From: an uncultured Olsenella sp.
GTDB taxonomy: Bacteria; Actinomycetota; Coriobacteriia; Coriobacteriales; Atopobiaceae
Direction: 5' to 3'
NCBI GenBank assembly: GCA_947253595.1
Contig: CAMXZR010000022.1
Span: 1-18,701 of the forward strand
DNA: 18,701 bases
In this document: piece by piece, positions 14,374 through 18,701 of the stretch
Numbering within the stretch: position 1 is the first letter of the stretch
How the letters are laid out: each line of letters starts with the position of its first letter
Program-made: the position numbers and the translations under genes
Notes under the pieces: model-generated
Database searches by the model: none
Told to the model about the DNA's origin: nothing
The model's input: only the letters and a program-made list of their open reading frames with translations

Positions 14374-14463
14374 GGCTCGTTCCTCTCCCCGTGTCGGCAC
14401 GCATTGCTACCGATGATTCTGCCCCGCGTGAGTGGCGCATAATCGGAAGCCGGCGAGACCGGA

Positions 14464-14506
14464 GAAAAAGTCGGGCCGCCGTCCCTGGCGAAGCGGCTTG
14501 GACGGG
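14464..14506 (-). terminator. Terminator candidate after the ABC-F gene
   Basis: On the minus strand several overlapping stems are possible (GCCGC with GCGGC; CCGTCC with GGACGG), followed by CCCGAC and TTTTT (plus-strand A 14465-14469). It lies about 70 bases after the ABC-F stop. The exact pairing is ambiguous. Confidence 0.45.
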
Positions 14507-14574
14507 ACAACGACCTCCGCAACTGATTGTCGGCAGCCGCATGCTCTGCCTCGCTCGCACGCGTGCCCGGCCGC

Positions 14575-16068
14575 TCATCGCCGCAGGGTCACGACACCGC
14601 CTGCCACCTCGAGCCTGATTGAGGTCGTCGCGTCGAGGAAGCGCGTGTCGTGACTGACGAGCACGAGCGCGCCTCGGTAGCCTGCCAGCGCGCTCTCGAG
14701 CGCCTCGACGGAGCGCAGGTCCAGATGGTTCGTCGGCTCGTCGAGCACGACGAGCTCGGGATTCCGCATGAAGCCGTACGAGATGGCGACCTTGCGCAGC
14801 TCCCCCGGGCTCGCGCTGTGTCCGTCCAGGATCCGGTCGGGATCGGACCCAAGCTGGGCCACGATGGAGAGGAGCCTCCCACGCTCGGCCGCAGGGAGAC
14901 TCCCGAGCAGCGTCACGGCACGCGCCCGATCACTTGGCCCCAGCTCCTGCCCGATGTAGAGCATGCGTGGGCCCTGGGCCTCTCCCAACAGGTCGATGAT
15001 GTACCTGACCAGCGTGCTCTTGCCTGCCCCGTTGGCACCCACGATGCCGATACGGTCCGTGTTGCCCACGAAGACCTCGGGAATGCGCAGCGTGCCATCG
15101 GGACCGCAGGGAATCTCGCAGGCAGGCACGTGCAGCAGGGTCTTGCGCCTCGAGGGGGCGGAGTCGACCCAGAGGTCTCCTTCGTAGCGCTTCTCGACGC
15201 GCGCCTGCTGCAGCTGGTCCCGGGCGCGCTTGACGCGGGCGTCCATCCTCGTCGCGAGCCACCCCGCCTTGCCGTCCTGACCGCTGACGATCGCCCTGCG
15301 CAGCTTCTCTCGCCCGTCGCTGTCATGCCTGTCGAGGCCGTGGGCGCTTCGCCTGGCGTCGGCCCTGCTGGCCTGCTCGCGACGTCCCCGCTGCTCGACC
15401 GTGAGTCGGGCCAGCTCGGCCCTCGCGTTGCCCCTGAGGCGGGCTGTAGTCCGCGCCTCGATGGCAGCCTGGTCCCGTCCTGCCGTGTAACTGCCGGGAC
15501 GCAGCACGACGGAGCCGCCCTCGAAAGAGACGCACTGACTCACGAGGTCGTCGAGGAGCTCGCGGTCATGCGAGACGAGCAGGCCGATGCCGGGAAAGTC
15601 CCGAAGCGCACGCGCCAGCTGGACACGACACTCCGCGTCAACGTGGTTCGTGGGCTCGTCGACCACGAGGAGCTCCGGCCCACGCCACAGCGCGACCGCG
15701 ACCTGCACCTTCTTCTGCTCTCCGCAGCTGAGCTCGGAGAAGCGCCAGGGCATGTCGTCGTCTATGCGCAGGAGGCGGCGGAGCCTGACCGCATCAGGCG
15801 CGTAGTCGCAGGCGAAGTCGAGGAGCCCCTCGGGTTCGACGCCGCTGTCCTGTGCGCAATACGCGGACGAGAGATGCGGGGCGACGGAGCCGGAAGCCGG
15901 TTCCAGCATGCCCGCCGCGATGCATGCGAGCGTGGTCTTGCCGCAACCGTTGGTGCCCACGATGCCGGTCCAGCCCTGGGGAAACGTGAGCGAGACGTCT
16001 TCGAGCACGTGGTTCGCGGCGTCGGGGTATGAGTAAGAGACACGGGAAAGCCGCAGCTGCTGGGCCAT
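14575..16068 (-). CDS. ABC-F family ATPase (possible ribosome-protection/antibiotic-resistance factor)
   Basis: This 497-aa protein has two ABC cassettes and no membrane domain. Cassette 1 has Walker A GTNGCGKTT (38-46), signature LSCGEQKK (113-120) and Walker B LLVVDEPTNHVD (133-144). A charged, arginine-rich inter-domain linker spans about 200-300. Cassette 2 has GANGAGKST (344-352), a divergent signature SPGELRK (420-426) and LVVLDEPTNHLD (439-450). ABC-F proteins bind the ribosomal E site; some translate difficult sequences, others dislodge antibiotics. Its length resembles Lsa/Msr/Vga-like resistance factors (about 490-520), but length and architecture alone do not prove resistance. The ATG has a strong AGGAGGT. 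The longer frame adds 20 non-conserved residues. Its leader contains mini-ORFs, as often seen before antibiotic-induced ABC-F genes. Confidence 0.9.
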   Translation of the reverse strand: MAQQLRLSRVSYSYPDAANHVLEDVSLTFPQGWTGIVGTNGCGKTTLACIAAGMLEPASGSVAPHLSSAYCAQDSGVEPEGLLDFACDYAPDAVRLRRLLRIDDDMPWRFSELSCGEQKKVQVAVALWRGPELLVVDEPTNHVDAECRVQLARALRDFPGIGLLVSHDRELLDDLVSQCVSFEGGSVVLRPGSYTAGRDQAAIEARTTARLRGNARAELARLTVEQRGRREQASRADARRSAHGLDRHDSDGREKLRRAIVSGQDGKAGWLATRMDARVKRARDQLQQARVEKRYEGDLWVDSAPSRRKTLLHVPACEIPCGPDGTLRIPEVFVGNTDRIGIVGANGAGKSTLVRYIIDLLGEAQGPRMLYIGQELGPSDRARAVTLLGSLPAAERGRLLSIVAQLGSDPDRILDGHSASPGELRKVAISYGFMRNPELVVLDEPTNHLDLRSVEALESALAGYRGALVLVSHDTRFLDATTSIRLEVAGGVVTLRR

Positions 16069-16136
16069 GGTACCTCCTAGACGTTGCATGAGTGGCGCAC
16101 CGCGCGACGTGGCGCGAGCGAACGACAAGGCAGCGT

Positions 16137-16224
16137 CTAGAACTTCATGTACCTGGCCTTTCTGCGATGCGGGCGCTTGGCATGTGGGCGCCGGCGGGCG
16201 TTACTGCGAGCTGGGGCGATTGTA
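16137..16224 (-). promoter_or_regulatory. ABC-F leader: -10 box and two overlapping mini-ORFs
   Basis: TACAAT on the minus strand (16219-16224) is a credible -10, giving a leader of about 140 bases. Inside it a 12-codon ORF (MPSARIAERPGT, 16183 to 16145) ends in a TGA that overlaps the ATG of a three-codon ORF, MKF-stop (16148 to 16137). The latter has AAAGG eight bases upstream. GC-rich potential hairpins lie between these and the gene. This resembles translational attenuation, but the evidence is positional only. Confidence 0.35.
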
Positions 16225-16330
16225 GCAGAGTGGTGACGCGCTCATGCCGTGGGCGGGGACGCTCGCGGCAGTCGTGCGCTGCCACGCTCGCGCGATGGAT
16301 AGGTCTTCCCCGATCAATGTGAGCGGAGGC

Positions 16331-16543
16331 TCACCTTTGACCCGACGGATGCCTCAGGCTGTCGGGAACGTGCCCAGACCGAATCCGCTTGACCTTTCCG
16401 AGGTTGGGCCCTCCGTCCGCCTCACCGATCGGCCGGGACGGCTCCACAGGCTTTGCGTCCATCTTCCCCATGCAGAAGGAGTAGTACAGCATGTTGTCGG
16501 GGATGCCGTCGCCGTTTGCGTCCATCCACCCGAAGACACTCAT
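16331..16543 (-). CDS. Small hypothetical protein with EF-hand-like DANGDGIPD motif
   Basis: This 70-aa frame begins MSVFGWMDANGDGIPDNMLY with GAGGG six bases upstream. DANGDGIPD (8-16) follows the D-x-N-x-D-G pattern of calcium-binding EF-hand/dockerin loops. YYSFCMGKMDAKP follows, then a basic, less ordered tail. It has no signal peptide or membrane segment. I do not recognise the family. The stop overlaps a small hairpin (GTGAGC 16319-16324 with GCTCAC 16329-16334), which might terminate it. The good ribosome site and the motif support a real gene, but it could be a fragment of a larger one. Confidence 0.5.
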   Translation of the reverse strand: MSVFGWMDANGDGIPDNMLYYSFCMGKMDAKPVEPSRPIGEADGGPNLGKVKRIRSGHVPDSLRHPSGQR

Positions 16544-16564
16544 TTCGTCCCTCGTTTCTACCGG

Positions 16565-16789
16565 TCAGCCGCCCAAGACGGAGGCCTGTCGCCTGACACA
16601 GAGCATAGCAGCTTGCACCAACGCAGTCGCACTGCTGCAGGGCAGCGGCTCGTTTGAGGGCGGCGTAAGGACACACATCGGCGGCGGCAAAGCCAGGCTC
16701 TGCCGCAAGCATCTCGCGGGCGCATACGCCTCGTCGACGTGTTCTCCGCACGCGGAACACCTGGGAGACCCGGTAGACTCGTCAGTCAT
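16565..16789 (-). CDS. Small hypothetical ORF with CxxC zinc-ribbon-like start, possibly frameshifted
   Basis: The frame starts MTDESTGSPRCSACGEHVDEAY with AGGAG nine bases before the ATG and encodes 74 aa. The CSAC pair looks like half a zinc ribbon. After about residue 24 the sequence becomes unconvincing, while another minus-strand frame in the same span reads MLAAEPGFAAADVCPYAALK and then QCDCVGASCYALCQATG, a more protein-like cysteine-rich tail. One extra C in the CCC run of the GCGCCCGCGAG sequence would join the two. So the gene may be broken, or this ORF may be spurious. The ATG overlaps the stop of the preceding frame (ATGA). Confidence 0.25.
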   Translation of the reverse strand: MTDESTGSPRCSACGEHVDEAYAPARCLRQSLALPPPMCVLTPPSNEPLPCSSATALVQAAMLCVRRQASVLGG

Positions 16790-17062
16790 GCGCTCGGACT
16801 CCTGGTCGGCGCGGACTCGGCCATCAGATCGAGCGCCACGCGGAACTTAGAGCTACTCGCAAGAATCCCCCCGGATGTCCCGTCCATTCCCTTCTGCCGC
16901 AGTTGATCCGAAGCCCATGTTTTCCTGCACTTATCTCCCATGCCCTTTGGTGACAGCGATGACCTTGTTTCCTGCCTCACGCAGCCCGTGCGCAGCCGGT
17001 GATCCGATAACGCCAACGGCGAATTGAGGTTCCAGTAGACGTCGACTAAGAATCTGGCGGGC
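16786..17062 (-). other. Remnant or tiny ORFs upstream of the CxxC ORF
   Basis: From 17062 to 16931 one minus-strand frame reads LLEPQFAVGVIGSPAAHGLR and then EAGNKVIAVTKGHGR before TAA. This is protein-like but has no start codon after the tRNA terminator, suggesting a 5'-truncated gene. Its end overlaps an ATG (16941) opening a 51-codon frame, MGDKCRKTWASDQ to SKFRVALDLMAESAP, whose TGA overlaps the next ATG at 16789. I recognise no family. Compact tiny genes and a decayed gene are both possible. Confidence 0.25.
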
Positions 17063-17063
17063 A

Positions 17064-17100
17064 CAAGAAAGCAGGTCAGAGAGCATAGCCTCTGACCTGC
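17064..17100 (-). terminator. Intrinsic terminator of tRNA-Val
   Basis: On the minus strand GCAGGTCAGAG, an 8-base loop and CTCTGACCTGC form a perfect 11-bp stem (17090-17100 with 17071-17081), followed by TTTCTTG. It begins seven bases after the encoded CCA. This is a textbook rho-independent terminator. Confidence 0.9.
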
Positions 17101-17107
17101 GACTTTG

Positions 17108-17182
17108 TGGTGGGCGTTACAAGATTTGAACTTGTGACCTCTTCCGTGTCAGGGAAGCGCTCTCCCCCTGAGCTAAACGCCC
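17108..17182 (-). tRNA. tRNA-Val (anticodon GAC)
   Basis: The minus strand folds as a cloverleaf. The acceptor stem GGGCGTT pairs with AACGCCC, the D arm is GCTC/GAGC, the anticodon stem is CTTCC/GGAAG around loop CTGACAC (anticodon GAC), and the T arm is ACAAG/CTTGT with loop TTCAAAT. The discriminator A is followed by an encoded CCA (17108-17110). It has its own promoter and terminator. Confidence 0.95.
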
Positions 17183-17225
17183 GAATATGTCTGCCGCGCA
17201 TGGGGGTTCGCGCAGCGCGTTAGCT

Positions 17226-17254
17226 ACTATAGAGGAACTCACTCCGGCGTGCAA
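17226..17254 (-). promoter_or_regulatory. Promoter of tRNA-Val
   Basis: On the minus strand TTGCAC (17249-17254) and TATAGT (17226-17231) are separated by exactly 17 bp. They lie about 44 bases upstream of the tRNA 5' end. Confidence 0.7.
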
Positions 17255-17360
17255 CAGATATTTTCTCGCCACATCGACTCATCCATGGCAGCGAGCAAAG
17301 GTTCCGGACGCCCTTCCTTCTCGCCTGCGTCTCCTGCCATGCCGAAGCGTGATGACAAGC

Positions 17361-17446
17361 CAGCAGATTACGTATTTTGCTGACTTCTTCAGCGTTTGCC
17401 CAGCTCGCGTAAGACCCAGTCAGCAAATCTCATATTTTGCTGACTT
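17361..17446. repeat. Two AGTCAGCAAA-type palindromes, 60 bp apart
   Basis: Copy 2 has perfect 10-bp arms AGTCAGCAAA (17418-17427) and TTTGCTGACT (17436-17445) around an 8-bp AT-rich spacer. Copy 1 (17361-17386) matches copy 2 (17421-17446) at 22 of 26 positions but has a weaker left arm. Both share TATTTTGCTGACTT. They lie in the 608-bp gap between tRNA-Val and the MgtC-like gene, which holds no convincing gene. Confidence 0.75.
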
Positions 17447-17568
17447 ACTGAGGCAGCCTGACGTTGCTGCAATACCCACGACAACGTCCGCTGCGTCTCA
17501 ATAAGTCCCCAATACGTCGGACACGTCTGAAAACGTTACGTTTGCCCAGTTGGAACATGGCGAGAAAA

Positions 17569-17748
17569 CGCGTTGGACGCTCTCGCGACGAATCCACGCG
17601 CGTTGGGCGTCGTCGTTGCGGTACCGCGCACGTTGGGCGTCATTGCAGGCGAGATAAACGCATTGGACGTAGCCGCGATCGCTCCGCACATGTTCGGCAC
17701 CGTCGCGGCCGCCCCACGCGCGTCAGACGTCGTCACGGCCCAGCGCCC
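17569..17748. repeat. Six tandem copies of a degenerate 30-bp unit
   Basis: Units begin at 17569, 17599, 17629, 17659, 17689 and 17719, each exactly 30 bp. The consensus is roughly CGCGTTGGRCGTCGTCGCGG followed by a variable segment ending in CACG. Because 30 is divisible by 3, open frames on both strands read as decapeptide repeats: LGVVVAVPRT/LGVIAGEINA on plus; TPNVRGTATT/TPNARGFVAR on minus. Neither has a clear ribosome site, so I treat it as non-coding. It lies downstream of the MgtC-like gene. Confidence 0.8.
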
Positions 17749-17790
17749 CAGCCCAACGCCACGCGCCGCGCACCCCCGTCGCGCGCCCAC

Positions 17791-18498
17791 CTACATCTCG
17801 TCGCAGTAGCTGACGAAGTCAAGGTTCTGGATCGAGTTCATGAACGGCTCCTTCTGGTCCAGCTCGAAGAGGTGGATCGAAATCGTCGCCGCCATGCCCC
17901 TCTCGCCCGACTCTCCGCGCGTCAGGGTGAAGTCGCTGTAGGTGCAGTCCCACGAGTGCAGCATCTTGAGCATCTTCTTGGCGCCGCTCCTGTCCTCGAA
18001 CTCCACGTAGAGGTCGAAGTTCTTCGACTTGCTGCGCACCTGCGCGTCGATGCGCGACAGCACGGCAAAGGTGAACAGCACGAACACCAGCGCGATGAGC
18101 GTGCCCTCCACGAACCCTATGCCGGCGGCAAGCCCGATGCACGCGCAGGCCCAGAGGCCCGCCGCCGTGGTCAGGCCGCGCACCTCGTTGAGGCCGGTGA
18201 CCATGATCGTGCCCACGCCCAGAAAGCCCACGCCGCTGATGACCTGCGCCCCGATGCGGTTCATGTCGGCGCGCGCGTCGGGGAAGGCAACCATCACGTA
18301 CTGCGCCACCAGCATGGACATGGCCGAGCCTAGGCACACCAGCACGTGGGTCTTTATGCCCGCACCCTTGTTCTTGTACTCTCGCTCGAGGCCGATGACA
18401 ACGCCGACCAGCGTCGCGAGCGCCATGCGAAGGAACACCGCCTGCGCGCTCCAGCCCGCGGTCACCTCTGCCAGATGGGCGAAGTAAGCTCCCAGCAC
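17791..18498 (-). CDS. MgtC/SapB-family integral membrane protein
   Basis: The protein is 235 aa from a GTG that has GGGAGG six bases upstream; the longer frame to 18585 adds 29 residues lacking homology. The family core is the N-terminal membrane domain: RMALATLVGVVIGLERE (24-40), GIKTHVLVCLGSAMSML (47-63), the block RIGAQVISGVGFLGVGTIM (81-99) and RGLTTAAGLWACACIGLAAG (107-126). A last hydrophobic helix spans about 131-149. A soluble, ACT-like C-terminal domain follows (about 158-235; FDLYVEFEDRSG). MgtC proteins are linked to magnesium limitation and to inhibition of F1Fo ATPase in pathogens, but many bacterial homologues have unproven roles. No PhoP-type box or magnesium riboswitch is visible upstream. 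The tandem repeat sits 43 bp beyond its stop. Confidence 0.92.
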   Translation of the reverse strand: MLGAYFAHLAEVTAGWSAQAVFLRMALATLVGVVIGLEREYKNKGAGIKTHVLVCLGSAMSMLVAQYVMVAFPDARADMNRIGAQVISGVGFLGVGTIMVTGLNEVRGLTTAAGLWACACIGLAAGIGFVEGTLIALVFVLFTFAVLSRIDAQVRSKSKNFDLYVEFEDRSGAKKMLKMLHSWDCTYSDFTLTRGESGERGMAATISIHLFELDQKEPFMNSIQNLDFVSYCDEM

Positions 18499-18584
18499 CC
18501 GAATCCTCCCTTTGGACAGAATCCCAGTAAGACGAAGGCGCGCGACGGCCTCATGGCGCAGCGCGCGGTACGTGCGTGCCCGCA

Positions 18585-18592
18585 ACTATATA
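18585..18592 (-). promoter_or_regulatory. Candidate -10 of the MgtC-like gene
   Basis: On the minus strand TATATAGT occupies an AT-rich spot in a GC-rich stretch, about 87 bases before the GTG start. No good -35 is visible at the right distance. The remaining 18593-18701 shows no gene. Confidence 0.3.
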
Positions 18593-18701
18593 TCAGCGCG
18601 CCGAGGCCCTCGGAGCCTTCACGCCAGACGGTGCCAATCGAGGGGCGGGGGTTTCGGGGCGACCGCAGCCAGGCGAGAACCCCGAGCCTACTCCGCCGAG
18701 G

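Noticed and set aside
17187..17504. 105-aa plus-strand frame containing SQQITYFAD and SQQISYFAD
   Set aside because: The peptide repeat only reflects the duplicated AGTCAGCAAA element; the frame runs across the tRNA promoter and has no ribosome site.
17569..17748. CRISPR array
   Set aside because: The 30-bp units are contiguous with no unique spacers, the units are degenerate, and no cas gene is nearby.

Overview
The window is high-GC bacterial DNA from a chromosome. Third codon positions are strongly G/C, SD-type ribosome sites are common, and GTG starts are used. The gene set (a D-lactate dehydrogenase next to pyruvate kinase, AsnA, a degenerate PrpR-like regulator, few biosynthetic genes) suggests a fermentative anaerobic actinobacterium of the class Coriobacteriia (Olsenella/Atopobium/Collinsella type). 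That placement is inference from gene content and composition; no marker gene such as 16S rRNA is present.

Region 1 (1-6598) is a catabolic locus. Four genes run leftwards: a DUF1537-type four-carbon acid-sugar kinase (broken by two frameshifts and apparently missing its middle), an iron-type alcohol dehydrogenase, a DapA-family aldolase/lyase and a PdxA2-type 4-phosphate dehydrogenase. Spacing is 2-33 bp. Facing them across a 189-bp divergent gap is a 599-aa regulator with a PrpR_N sensor domain and a Fis-type HTH. Its AAA+ domain has lost GAFTGA and the Walker B acids. The kinase/PdxA2 pair is the known signature of four-carbon acid-sugar (threonate/erythronate-like) catabolism to a triose phosphate. 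The aldolase and the dehydrogenase point to a further branch whose substrate I cannot name.

Region 2 (6599-9660) holds the end of fermentative glycolysis: a D-lactate dehydrogenase, then pyruvate kinase with its own promoter and a structured leader. The 406-bp gap before the dehydrogenase contains two copies of one palindrome (half-site AGTTGTATGCG) and a CG-alternating stretch. A strong hairpin ends the pyruvate kinase gene.

Region 3 (9660-12560) is accessory. It holds a repeat-bearing gap, an orphan RelB/DinJ antitoxin with a palindromic operator, a SAM methyltransferase, a PuuD-like class I glutamine amidotransferase with an operator-like palindrome at its promoter, and the 3' remnant of a nitroreductase.

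Region 4 (12556-16330) holds asnA (ammonia-dependent asparagine synthetase), an intact nitroreductase and an ABC-F ATPase whose leader carries mini-ORFs, all on the minus strand but apparently separate units.

Region 5 (16330-18701) holds a small EF-hand-like protein gene, a decayed or very compact set of tiny ORFs, tRNA-Val(GAC) with its own promoter and terminator, a pair of AGTCAGCAAA palindromes, a 6 x 30-bp tandem repeat, and an MgtC/SapB-family membrane protein. Several long intergenic gaps carry short repeats, each of a different family.
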